Below are positions 1 to 8,998 of a stretch of 64,000 bases of DNA, piece by piece (position 1 is the first letter of the stretch; each line of letters begins with the position of its first letter). This stretch comes from Mycolicibacterium anyangense (GTDB lineage: Bacteria > Actinomycetota > Actinomycetes > Mycobacteriales > Mycobacteriaceae). The position numbers were made by a program, and so were the translations under genes. The notes beneath the pieces were generated by a model. It made no database searches. It saw only the letters and a program-made list of their open reading frames with translations, and was not told where the DNA came from. Location of the stretch: assembly GCF_010731855.1 (NCBI RefSeq), contig NZ_AP022620.1, positions 4,154,001 through 4,218,000 of the forward strand. The letters run 5' to 3'.

Positions 1-301
1 CGTAGCCGAAGCTGCGGACATACAGCCGCGACAAGTCGTCGCCCTCGTCGACCGTGGCCCCGGCCGTGGCAAGCTCCGTCAGGATTCCCGGGAAGAGTTC
101 ACCGAGCAGCTGCGTGCCGCGACTGAGGAAGTTGTGCAGATGGCGACCCTGGGGCACTCCCTTGCGATGTTCCGGACGGTCTGGCAGGACGTCGCGCTCT
201 ACTACCGTCACCGACTCGTAGAACTCCGAGAGCACCCGGGAAGCCAACAGGCCGGCGAAGCCAGATCCGAGAACCACTGCGTGCGAGCGTCTTTCGGCCA
301 T
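1..301 (-). CDS. FAD-dependent monooxygenase-like protein (3' part cut by window edge)
   Basis: Only the first 100 codons are present; the rest runs off the left edge. The N-terminus carries a dinucleotide-binding motif (GSGFAG, about residues 12-17) followed by an acidic strand end (VVERD), as in the FAD-binding domain of aromatic-ring hydroxylases and squalene-epoxidase-like flavoproteins. The stretch with HRKGVPQGRHLH is typical of the actinobacterial branch of this family. The ATG at 301 is preceded by GAAGGGTG, a fair ribosome binding site. It is transcribed away from the DUF2236 gene across a spacer of about 220 bp. The substrate cannot be told from this fragment. Confidence 0.8.
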   Translation of the reverse strand, partial: MAERRSHAVVLGSGFAGLLASRVLSEFYESVTVVERDVLPDRPEHRKGVPQGRHLHNFLSRGTQLLGELFPGILTELATAGATVDEGDDLSRLYVRSFGY

Positions 302-523
302 CGCGGCACCCTTCGTCGCGCGAGGACGGACGTTTCGTCCGTACTGGCAACGTCGACGATACACGGAAAATAAGAAAGATAAGAGAAAATTAAGCGAAGT
401 CTAAGGCGCGGTCGACCTCGGCGGTGAAACCTCAGCCGGAAAACCGGAAACCTTCGTTCCCAAATAGCCCTATCCGCGATACCGTCGAGGCAGTGCCCAC
501 GAATTCCGAGATGGGGTCGCCTC

Positions 524-1912
524 ATGACTGTGACTGGTGAGCGTCCGGACCTTCTTGTCGAGAACGTCGACTTCAACCGCCGAGACCATCCTGAGCGGCC
601 GTTGCGGCCGATCCCGCCCGGCCGCGACCACTTCGCCGACCAATGGCGCCGGATGCGCGAATTCCTGTTCGGAGAGTGGATCGACATCGACAAAGAGGTC
701 GAACCCAGCGACCTCACCCGGCTGCGCGACGACTACTTCTGGCAGCGCGACGAATACATGATCGGCGCGGTAGACGCGTTCGAGCGTCTCGGACCCGAGC
801 AGGGCCGGGCACTGTTCGAACAGGCGTTGACCCAGGGCATCGGCACTCTCGATGACCCACCGCAAGAATTCGTCGACCTCTTCGATCATCTGGACCAGCT
901 CCCGGCACAGTTCGACCTCGAATCTGCCGAGCGAGGCCGGATGCTGGCGATGTCGAGCACCTGGGCCGCCACCACGATCATCCGTTCGTGGGCGTTCTAC
1001 GAGACCGCGATGACGGGTGACATCTCCGCGGCCACCGGCGCCACGGGTCGCTTCGCCGACGACGGCCCGCGCCGCTTCATCGAGACCGCGCGAGTGTTCG
1101 CGGCTTTCACGCTGCCGGACATCTTCGACCGGAACTCGCAGGCTTTCCAGGATGTGGTGCGGGTCCGGCTCATGCACGCGTTGGCCAGCCGCGGGCTGCG
1201 CCGGAAATGGGGGGATGACGTCTATCTGAAGTTCGGGGAACCCATTCCGGTGACCTCGCTGCTGGGCTTCGGCAGCGGCATGCTGCTCGGACGTCTCGTC
1301 GACCACGCGTTCGGGCGCACGCTGTCGCCGCATGAGCTCGAGGATCTCGCCGAATACTCGTCGTTCTCCGGTCGCCTGTGGGGAGCTCCCGAGTTGCTGC
1401 ACTCCGGGAACGGCCTCGAACTCATCAAGTCCCTGAATTATGTTCTGGCCAGGGGCGGCAACCCGTCGCCGTGGCGTGCCGAGCTGGTAGACGCCATCGC
1501 CGGCCCCGCACACCTGACCACCTTGACCGAGGCGCTTCCGGATTGGGTGCGCAACATCGTCTCCCGGTATGCCAACCAGATCACGGCCAGCATCGCCCTG
1601 GCCCCTGCTGGCGTGGTGTTCGGGTACCAGCAGATCGAAGCCATGGTGGCCGGCACGCTCTTCGAGACATTGGGCTACAACTTTGAACGCCGAGCGCGCT
1701 ACTTCGAGCACATCACGCGCGTGAACGTCGGCATCGCCATGATTGCCGACGCCCTGCCGTGGTCGAACCCGATCCGCGAGCGCAGGAAGAAGAGCGGGGC
1801 GGCCGCACGCGAGCGAATTGCCATGCTGGACAAGATCGCCCGCGACCGCCAGAGCCCCTCGACCTACACCCACCACGACCGGTCGACGTCCGGGGAGGGC
1901 TTCACCGGTTAG
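524..1912 (+). CDS. DUF2236 / MpaB-Lcp-like heme oxygenase family protein
   Basis: A 462-residue protein of the oxygenase MpaB / latex-clearing-protein catalytic domain family (DUF2236). An arginine, threonine and histidine (R184, T188 in RRFIET; H218 in RLMHA) have the same spacing as the residues I recall as functionally important in the rubber oxygenase of Streptomyces K30 (R164, T168 and the heme-ligand H198). This supports a b-type-heme enzyme rather than only a fold relative. I see no signal peptide, so it is probably cytoplasmic, unlike secreted Lcp. The substrate is unknown; mycobacterial members are mostly uncharacterised. It converges with topoM: its 3' end overlaps the topoM stop by 4 nt. 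Confidence 0.85.
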   Translation: MTVTGERPDLLVENVDFNRRDHPERPLRPIPPGRDHFADQWRRMREFLFGEWIDIDKEVEPSDLTRLRDDYFWQRDEYMIGAVDAFERLGPEQGRALFEQALTQGIGTLDDPPQEFVDLFDHLDQLPAQFDLESAERGRMLAMSSTWAATTIIRSWAFYETAMTGDISAATGATGRFADDGPRRFIETARVFAAFTLPDIFDRNSQAFQDVVRVRLMHALASRGLRRKWGDDVYLKFGEPIPVTSLLGFGSGMLLGRLVDHAFGRTLSPHELEDLAEYSSFSGRLWGAPELLHSGNGLELIKSLNYVLARGGNPSPWRAELVDAIAGPAHLTTLTEALPDWVRNIVSRYANQITASIALAPAGVVFGYQQIEAMVAGTLFETLGYNFERRARYFEHITRVNVGIAMIADALPWSNPIRERRKKSGAAARERIAMLDKIARDRQSPSTYTHHDRSTSGEGFTG

Positions 1913-4047
1913 CTCGCCGGCGTGACGTCGCTTCCCGATCCCTTGATCGATGCCTTGGCGCGGTTCTCCGCGCGCACCGCCCGGGTGCCGCGTACGTAGC
2001 CGCTGGTCGAGATCGACGCCGCCAGCAGCGCATCCTCACCCTTGATGAACGGATGGAAGCCGACGCCGGCGCCGCCACGGCCCTTCACCGGAATGTCGGC
2101 GACTTCAGTGACCTTCCAGCTCTTCTCCGCCAGCGACAGGATCGCCTCGCCGTTACCGCACGACACCGGCAGGGCGGCGATCACCTCGTCTCCGTCCCCG
2201 GCCAGCTTCACCCCGGCAACGCCGTTGCCTGCCGCGCCCTGCGGATTCACCGCAGCCGGGTCGATCCGCAGAATCTTGCCGCGCCGGGTCACCAGCGCCA
2301 GGTGGTAGCCCGGTGGGAGCACTCCCGAACGCACCAGCCCGGTGATGTCCGGTGCCACCGGGATGTCGCGGATCTTGAACGGCAGACCGTTGCCGGTGGT
2401 GAACTTCACCCGGCCGTCGGTCCATACCGCCCAGCCGAGACCGGAGGTGAGCAACTCACCGTGGCTGTCGGAGAACACGCCGCGGTCATCGAGGCGCCAG
2501 GCAGTGTTGACCTTGCGCTCGCGAGGCCCGTCCTCGTCCTGGCTCGAGCTCACCGGGGTGGCCTCGGCGTCCAGGACGGTCCGTCGATCGAATTCCGGCC
2601 CCTTGAACAACTTTGCGGTCTCGACGAGCTCCTGGTCGATCACCGCGCGGCGGGCCTCGGGATTGGACACCAGCTCGGTCAGCTCGGCGAACTCGGCGTC
2701 CAGCTTCTCCGCCTCAGCCCGCAGTTCGATCACGTCCAGCTTGGTCAGCCGTCGAAGTTGCAGTGCCAGAACATAATCAGCCTGCACGGCGTCGATCTTG
2801 AACCGCTCCTGCAGCCCCTGGCGGGCCTCGTCGACGGTGTCGGAGCCGCGGATCACCGCAACGGCAGCATCGATGTCCAGATGGATGGTCATCAGGCCGG
2901 CGACCAGGTGCCGGCGGGCGGTGACCTTCTCCAGCCGGTACTCGCTTCGGTGCAGCACCACCGAATCCCGCAGTGTCAGGAACGCCGCGATCAGTTCACG
3001 GACCGACCACCAGCGGGGCACCCGGTTCTCGTCGAGGGCCACCAGGCTGGCGGCGAAGGTGGACTCCAGCGGAGTCAGCGCCAGCAGTTGGTCGCGGATG
3101 TCCTCGGCGCTGTGGCCACGCTTGGCGGTCACCACGATGCGCAGCCCGTTGCGACGGTCGGTGAGATCCGACATATCGGCGACACCGGACATCTCGCCGG
3201 ACTCGACCAACGCCCGAATCCGTTCCTGCACAGTGTTGCTCGCAACACCAGGCGGAAGCTCGGTGATGACGCAGTTCTTGCCGTCGATGTGGATCGTGCC
3301 GCGCACGGTGAACGCACCCCGACCGGTGGTGATGTACTCTCGTAGGCCCGCGGTTCCCACGACGGTGGCGCCGCATCCCCAGTCGGGTCCGGGAATCAGC
3401 TTCACCAATCTGTCGTCGGTCATGTTCGGGGTCTTCAGCAGTGCCCGGCAGGCGGCCATCACTTCGCGCGGATTGTGGGCAGGCACCTTGGTGGCCCAGC
3501 CCTCGGCGATACCGACGGCACCGTTGCACAGCAGCACCGGCCACTGCGCCGGCAGCATCGTGGGTTCGGTCCATTCCCCGTCGAACGTGGGAACCATCGG
3601 GACGGCGTGATCGTCGAGTTCGGCGGTCAGCGCCGCACCGGGTGCCGACAACCGCATCTCGGTGTAGCGGTCGGCGGCCGGGATGTCACCCTGTATACGG
3701 GGGAAAGCACCCTGTCCGTCAATCACTTTCACGCGCTGGAACTCCGCAGCCATCAGCGCGGCGGCTCCGTACATCGAGGCGCCGCCGTGCGGGTGCAGGT
3801 TACCGGTGACCGCCGAACAGACCTTCGACGATTTCTGCGGCTTGTTTCCGGGCAGCAGCTTCGAGTCGTGCATCTGGTAGAGCAAGCGCCGCTGGCCGGG
3901 TTTGAGCCCGTCGAATGCCGACGGGATGGCACGGTCGCTGACGCTGTACAGCGCGAAGGTCAGTTGGTAGTGATTCCAGTAGTCGTCGGCGCTCTGGTCG
4001 AGCACCAGGTCGGGGTTCTGTTCGGGGATGTCCAAGGTCGCGGTCAC
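1909..4047 (-). CDS. topoM: GyrA/ParC-like subunit of an atypical type II topoisomerase (TopoM-like)
   Basis: A 712-residue breakage-reunion subunit. The catalytic tyrosine is Y128 in AADRYTE, preceded by the usual arginine. The winged-helix region shows SDRAIPSAFDGLKPGQRR, and a HPHGG block follows. At 712 aa it is shorter than mycobacterial GyrA (about 840 aa). The start is GTG at 4047; its ribosome binding site (GGAG) directly follows the stop codon of the upstream ATPase subunit, so the two are translated together. M. smegmatis has such a second enzyme (TopoN/TopoM) beside its only gyrase, reported to introduce positive supercoils. Assignment to that enzyme rests on domain content, size and gene order. 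Confidence 0.88.
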   Translation of the reverse strand: MTATLDIPEQNPDLVLDQSADDYWNHYQLTFALYSVSDRAIPSAFDGLKPGQRRLLYQMHDSKLLPGNKPQKSSKVCSAVTGNLHPHGGASMYGAAALMAAEFQRVKVIDGQGAFPRIQGDIPAADRYTEMRLSAPGAALTAELDDHAVPMVPTFDGEWTEPTMLPAQWPVLLCNGAVGIAEGWATKVPAHNPREVMAACRALLKTPNMTDDRLVKLIPGPDWGCGATVVGTAGLREYITTGRGAFTVRGTIHIDGKNCVITELPPGVASNTVQERIRALVESGEMSGVADMSDLTDRRNGLRIVVTAKRGHSAEDIRDQLLALTPLESTFAASLVALDENRVPRWWSVRELIAAFLTLRDSVVLHRSEYRLEKVTARRHLVAGLMTIHLDIDAAVAVIRGSDTVDEARQGLQERFKIDAVQADYVLALQLRRLTKLDVIELRAEAEKLDAEFAELTELVSNPEARRAVIDQELVETAKLFKGPEFDRRTVLDAEATPVSSSQDEDGPRERKVNTAWRLDDRGVFSDSHGELLTSGLGWAVWTDGRVKFTTGNGLPFKIRDIPVAPDITGLVRSGVLPPGYHLALVTRRGKILRIDPAAVNPQGAAGNGVAGVKLAGDGDEVIAALPVSCGNGEAILSLAEKSWKVTEVADIPVKGRGGAGVGFHPFIKGEDALLAASISTSGYVRGTRAVRAENRAKASIKGSGSDVTPAS

Positions 4048-4056
4048 GAAGTACTC

Positions 4057-6090
4057 CTAGTCGAGGTCCAGCGCGGAGGTGTCGACGCGGGAGGCCACAT
4101 CGGCCATCCACGTGCGACGGCCCTCGGGCGGCCCACCGAACAATGTGTGATGCAGCTTCATCTCGCTGTCATCGAGGTGGACGCGAATCACCGTGCGCCG
4201 CTGGGGATCCAGCACGGTGTTCCAGAAGTCATCGGCGTCCATCTCGCCGAGACCCTTGTTGCGCTGCACTTCGATCCGCTTCTTGGAGGTGGCCTTCAAC
4301 TGCGCCACCGCCGCGTCCCGTTCGGACTCGTCCTGACAGTAGATCCGCTCGTCACCGTTCTTCACCACGAACAGCGGCGGCAGCGTGACGTAGACCATCC
4401 CGGCCTCGACGAGCGGCCGGTAGAAGTCCAGGAACATCGAGATCAGGCTCGAGTTGATGTTGCCGCCGTCGGGGTCGGCGTCGGAGGCGAACAGGATCCG
4501 GTCATATCGGCACTGTTCGGGATCGCAGTTGTCCCGGACGCCACAGCCCAGAATGCGCTCGATCGAATCGAATTCGTCCTTGGCGCGGGCCTTGCTCAGG
4601 GCGAAGCCGTAGACATTGGGCGGCTTACCCTTCAGCGGGAACGCGGCCTGGAAGGTGGCGTCGCGCGCGGCCTTGATGGTGCCCAGTGCCGAGTCGCCCT
4701 CGCAGAGGAACAGCTCGGCCCCCGAACCGCGGCCGGTTTCCCTGCTGGGCAACAGTTTCGGCGGCAGCGACAGATTGGTGCCGAGGCCCTTGGCCTTCGA
4801 CGCGGCGCGCGAGCGCGCCTTGGCGCCTTCGGCGCTGCGCCGCGCCCTGGCGAATTCGAGCGCCAGCTTGGTCCACAGCGAGACCGCGTCACCGTTGGCC
4901 GGGTTGGCGGCCCAGATGGTGACGCTGCGGGCCACGTCCGGTGCCATCGCCAGGTTCAGCGAGCGCGACGACACCGCGGTCTTGGCCTGGGAATCCCACG
5001 ACACGTCGGGCGCCCGGGTGTCCACCGCAAGGGCGGTGACCGCCGCGAAATCCTGTGCCTCAGGGCCTTCTTCACCCTTGGCCAGACCCAGGTCGCGGAT
5101 TCGGGACGCCCGGTCAGCCAGGGCTTCGGACAATCCCTTCATGGCCGCGGTCAGGTGTGAGCCGCCGCCGGGCGTACGCACGGTGTTGCAGAACGCCGCC
5201 ACCGTCGCCGGCTCGGCCGGACCTGCGGTCAGCGACCAGCGAAACGGTGTCGGGCCACGACCGGTGGTGTATTCACCGCGGCCCTCCACGACGGCCCGAA
5301 CCGCCGGCGCGGGGGCGCCGGCCGCGGTGCACATCAGGTCCAGCAGCGTGTCGGTACCCCAGGGACCGTCGAACGGCTCCAACAGTGCCGGCGCAACCTC
5401 CTCGCCGGGCCAGCCCTCGTCGACGACGACCAGGTGCACACCGGGGGACATCCGCGCGGCCGCGTGAGCGCGCAGCAGCACCTCGCCGATGCTCAGGGTG
5501 GAATCCGGCACGACGGCCGGGTCGAACAGGATGCGCACTTCTGTGCCCTGCGCGTCGGGCTTGCGGTTGCCGACGCCACGAAGCTTCTGGGTGTCCGCCC
5601 TGGTGAACGGCGCGTTCGGGTCGAAGTCGTTACCTTCGAACACGCCGGGGTAACCACCCCCGAAGCTCTGCAGATAGGTCTTCCCGGCGCGCCGGACCGT
5701 GACGTCGGTGCGGGCGGAGATGAAGACCGCCGCCGCAGCGCCGATCCCGTTCAGGCCAGCCCCGGTACTGGTCGCGTCGGCGTGCGCGGAGAACTTCCCG
5801 CCGGCGCGGGCGGTGCCCAAGGTCTTGACGATGCCGTTCTTCCCGGTGGCGGGGTCGGTGTCGACAGGCAGGCCGCGTCCGTCGTCGGCCACACTGACCG
5901 AACCGTCGGCGTGCAGGGTGATCGTCACGGTCGACCCGCCATGGCTGGGGTCGGCCACCTCCTCCACCGCGTTGTCGATCAGCTCGCGCAGCGCCGTGTT
6001 CAGGACGTCCAGACCGAGGTTGACCGCCGGCCGCAGGCGGGTGTGCTGGACATCGTCGAGCTCGGTGATGTCAGCGGCGGTGTAGCTCAC
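4057..6090 (-). CDS. topoN: GyrB/ParE-like ATPase-Toprim subunit of an atypical type II topoisomerase (TopoN-like)
   Basis: A 677-residue protein. The N-terminal GHKL ATPase domain has E36 and N40 in RELIDN and a DDGRG loop at about 70-73. The Toprim domain has EGDSA at 464-468 and a DADPDG metal triad (D537, D539, D541), where gyrase usually has DADVDG. The GTG start at 6090 is preceded by AAAGGACGAG. The topoM start lies 9 nt after its stop, so it is the first gene of a two-gene operon. This is probably an accessory enzyme, since mycobacteria keep gyrBA near oriC. The upstream 135 bp (6091-6225) hold the likely promoter and no other gene. Confidence 0.88.
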   Translation of the reverse strand: MSYTAADITELDDVQHTRLRPAVNLGLDVLNTALRELIDNAVEEVADPSHGGSTVTITLHADGSVSVADDGRGLPVDTDPATGKNGIVKTLGTARAGGKFSAHADATSTGAGLNGIGAAAAVFISARTDVTVRRAGKTYLQSFGGGYPGVFEGNDFDPNAPFTRADTQKLRGVGNRKPDAQGTEVRILFDPAVVPDSTLSIGEVLLRAHAAARMSPGVHLVVVDEGWPGEEVAPALLEPFDGPWGTDTLLDLMCTAAGAPAPAVRAVVEGRGEYTTGRGPTPFRWSLTAGPAEPATVAAFCNTVRTPGGGSHLTAAMKGLSEALADRASRIRDLGLAKGEEGPEAQDFAAVTALAVDTRAPDVSWDSQAKTAVSSRSLNLAMAPDVARSVTIWAANPANGDAVSLWTKLALEFARARRSAEGAKARSRAASKAKGLGTNLSLPPKLLPSRETGRGSGAELFLCEGDSALGTIKAARDATFQAAFPLKGKPPNVYGFALSKARAKDEFDSIERILGCGVRDNCDPEQCRYDRILFASDADPDGGNINSSLISMFLDFYRPLVEAGMVYVTLPPLFVVKNGDERIYCQDESERDAAVAQLKATSKKRIEVQRNKGLGEMDADDFWNTVLDPQRRTVIRVHLDDSEMKLHHTLFGGPPEGRRTWMADVASRVDTSALDLD

Positions 6091-6225
6091 GTCTCGTCCT
6101 TTCCATCGGGTAGGCGCCGGTGGAATGGTAGATCGCCGGTCCGACTTTCTTGTGTATCCGCAGCTGAGGCCGCATGCCCGCGGGGCGTTGCGGCGACCGG
6201 ACGCGGCTGCGTCGGCCCAGACGGA

Positions 6226-7516
6226 TCAGCCGTCCACCCGGTACAGCGACCGTGAGTTGGCGGCGAGAATGGCGTCGGCGACCGTCTCTGCGAGAGCGGA
6301 GGTGTACCGCCGGTCCGACACCCGGCGCTCGAGCACGCGGCCGAGGATGTCGCGTGCTGCGCGGGTGCCGGCGTAGAACAGCTCGGGCGACCACGCATCG
6401 GTGCCGAAGAGGATCTTGTTGTGCGGCACATAGTCGAGCCATTCGTCGAGGCATCGATCCAGGACCACCCCTGAGAGCATCGGAAGCCAGGAATAGTCGA
6501 CGTACACGTTGGCGTAGGTGGCCGCGTACCAACCGACCAGCGTGTTGGCCGGGAATCCGCCGTGCAGCACGATGATCTTCGGGCGGCCGAGTGCGGGATC
6601 GGCGAACAGCGGCTCGAGGTTCACCGGTGAGGCGTTGGTCCACAGCAGACCGGGTGCGTCACCGACGGCGGCGTGAATCTGGATCGGCAGGTCATGGGTG
6701 GCGCAGGACTTCACGACGAAACGGGCAATGTGGTCCTGCAGTGCCTTCGAGTCAGCCGGCGTCCGCAGGTGTGCGGGTGTGTCCCAGACCCGCTGCGCCT
6801 GCGCCGACGGCACGTCGTCGAAGGTGAGGCTGCGCACGTAGGCGCAGTTGATCTTGCCCGCGCCGATGCCGGCGGCCCGCCACTGGCTGATGGTGGCATC
6901 GGCAAGCTCGAGCACATCGGCGAGGGTCATCTCGTCGAGTGGGCGGCCGGCACCGCGCAACGTCTCCTGCAAGGCGCCTTCGTAGAGCCCGATGGTCCCG
7001 GTGTGAAGTCCGCCCCGGGACTTCTCGCGGTCATTGTGGCCTGCGTAGATGAACTGGTCGAGGTAGGGCACCCACCGCAGCCGCGGATACTTCGAATAGG
7101 CGGCCGGCCATTCCGGCACATTGACCATGACCGCTGCCAGGCCCGCCCGGCCGATACAGTCGTCGTAGAGTTCGACCATCGACTTGCTGCGTTGGCCGTC
7201 CACCAGGCTCGCGAGATCCCCACGGCCATAAAGTGTTTCATAAGCGCGGTCCTGCAGCAGTTCGTAATAGCAGCTTCCCCCGGGCGTGCGCCCACCGCTC
7301 CAACTCCGGCTGATACCGCCCTTCGAGTCCGGGATCGTCGCCCATGGCGATCTGCTCGTCGGGCGACGTGACGGACAGCAACATGCCGCGGGGAAAGAGC
7401 AATCGCAAGTCCTCATGGCTCAACGCCACATCGGCCTGTCGATCGTCCCACAGTCCCACGTGCGCGTGGCTGTCGATGGCCGGAACGTCATCGATGAAGT
7501 CGGCGATACCGGTCAT
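6226..7516 (-). pseudogene. Amidohydrolase family (COG2159) gene broken by a frameshift
   Basis: Two overlapping reading frames together encode one metal-dependent amidohydrolase of about 430 residues. The first frame starts at ATG 7516 and carries the metal-binding DSHAH motif near residue 15. The remainder continues in another frame from about 7276 down to 6226, with QIHAAVGD, a VLHGGFP histidine and a GTDAW aspartate. The break lies at a run of five C (7277-7281, G on the coding strand); removing one base restores ARGSCYYE and a continuous frame. This may be a real inactivating indel, a phase-variable tract or a sequencing error. The gene follows the M20 hydrolase gene by 53 nt, so the two probably act together on an amide or cyclic substrate. 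Confidence 0.8.
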
Positions 7517-7569
7517 CGAGACCGGCCACCGACGGCCCGACTAGGGCCGACTGCTGATGTGTGCAACAT

Positions 7570-8757
7570 TCATGTACTCCGATTCTGGGCAGAAGTGAGA
7601 GCGTCGATGGCCAGTCCATAGCCGTGGATGGCGTGGGTGACTTCGGTGAGGGCGACCCGTTCTTCCGAGGTGTGGGCAAGGGCGGGGTCGCCGGGTCCCC
7701 AGATCAGGGTCGGCACACCCGCCTCGCTCAGGAACGACGCGTCGTTGCACGCCTGGTCGAAACCGAATGATGCGTGGCCCGTGACGGATTGGGTTGCCTG
7801 GTGGGCCGCCCGGGCCAGGTCGCTGTCCTCGTCCAGCAGGCACGGCGGCCACCGCTTGATGACCTCTGCGGTGATGCCGAACCTCGGGTGGCGCGCGGCG
7901 ACCCGTTCGATGGCATTGGTGAGGTCACTGAGGATGTCGCTGGTGGAGTCGTGCGGTTGTAGGCGACGGTCGACGGTGAATGTCGCTTTGTCGGCGATCG
8001 AATTCGGCACTGTGCCAGCATGAAAGGTCGTGACGGTGAATGGAGCGGATCCGGTCGGCGAGCCGGCGGTACGCCGGTCGCGATTCTGGAGATGGGTCAC
8101 CAGTTCGGCCGCCACCGGGACCGGGTTCAGACCGGCGCCGGGGATCCCCGCATGTGCGGCGGCTCCCTCGACCGTGATGCCCACCCACAGCAGACCGCGG
8201 TTGCCGAGGAATGGCTGCAGCCCGGAGGGCTCCCCGCAGATCGCCCAATCGAATTCGGACAGAGCGTGTTCGGCGATGTAGGGGATCAGACCGTGATCGC
8301 TACCCGTCTCCTCGTCCACGTCGACGAGCAGTGTCACACTGCCTTCTTCGAGGCCACCGCTGGATGCCAGGGCCCGCAGAACTCCCGCGAAGCAGGCCAG
8401 GCCGGCCTTCATGTCGCAGGCACCCCGGCCGTGCAGATGTCCGCCGTCGATCTGGGCACCGAACGGGTCCCGGTGCCATCCGTCATCGGTGGGCACGACA
8501 TCGATGTGCCCCTGCAGCAGGATGTTGACACCCTCGCGCGGGCCGGCCAGATGTGCCCGCAAGGTCGGCACGCCCGCCGCCGATCTGGACACGCCGACCT
8601 CGATCTGCGACTCGCTCAAGTAATCAGACAGGACAGTCAATGCCGATTCGACGGCTGCGGCGTCAGAGGTGATCGACGGGCACCGCACAAGACGAACCAA
8701 TAGATCGACGACGGAAGGCTCGACAGCCTTCAGCGCTGCTACGAATGCGGGTCTCAC
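7570..8757 (-). CDS. M20 family metallopeptidase / amidohydrolase (ArgE/DapE-like)
   Basis: About 395 residues from GTG 8757, chosen because GGGAAGAGC lies just upstream; an upstream start at 8823 adds a non-conserved tail. The dinuclear zinc motifs of the family are present: GHID (H84, D86), GRGACDMK with bridging D115, the EE pair at 149-150 with the general base, and CGEPS. Members cleave N-acyl or peptide bonds of acylated amino acids or dipeptides (acetylornithine deacetylase, succinyl-diaminopimelate desuccinylase, carboxypeptidases). The amidohydrolase lies downstream on the same strand and a divergent TetR gene lies upstream, suggesting a small locally regulated catabolic unit. The exact substrate is unknown. 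Confidence 0.88.
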   Translation of the reverse strand: MRPAFVAALKAVEPSVVDLLVRLVRCPSITSDAAAVESALTVLSDYLSESQIEVGVSRSAAGVPTLRAHLAGPREGVNILLQGHIDVVPTDDGWHRDPFGAQIDGGHLHGRGACDMKAGLACFAGVLRALASSGGLEEGSVTLLVDVDEETGSDHGLIPYIAEHALSEFDWAICGEPSGLQPFLGNRGLLWVGITVEGAAAHAGIPGAGLNPVPVAAELVTHLQNRDRRTAGSPTGSAPFTVTTFHAGTVPNSIADKATFTVDRRLQPHDSTSDILSDLTNAIERVAARHPRFGITAEVIKRWPPCLLDEDSDLARAAHQATQSVTGHASFGFDQACNDASFLSEAGVPTLIWGPGDPALAHTSEERVALTEVTHAIHGYGLAIDALTSAQNRST

Positions 8758-8934
8758 GCTGCTCTTCCCAGGTATCTGTCGCCAGCCTGTCGTATGCCCG
8801 GTTGAGGTGGCATCGGCGCGCACGGCCAGCGGATGGTCAAACTATCGACTGACAGTTTGCCGCAAAAGCGCAGGCCAACCGTGACACCTGCGCAACGAAG
8901 CTGACGTGCTGCGTTACGTCTTTATTGCGGATGT

Positions 8935-8952
8935 ACCTGTCGTGTGACAGGT
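8935..8952. promoter_or_regulatory. Palindromic operator candidate between M20 gene and tetR
   Basis: A perfect inverted repeat with 7-bp arms and 4-nt spacer, ACCTGTCGTGTGACAGGT, lies 46 nt before the tetR ATG and about 180 nt before the divergent M20 start. A weaker repeat (CAAACT at 8838-8843 and AGTTTG at 8854-8859) sits closer to the M20 gene. Position and symmetry fit autoregulation by the adjacent TetR protein. Confidence 0.55.
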
Positions 8953-8998
8953 TAGCCAGTTGCTAGGGAAGCCGCGGCGCGGTGGGCAAGATGAGGCA

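Noticed and set aside
1759..3345. A long plus-strand frame antisense to topoM
   Set aside because: Composition is Arg/Gly/His-rich without family motifs, and topoM on the other strand has clear catalytic motifs; GC-rich DNA gives such shadow frames.
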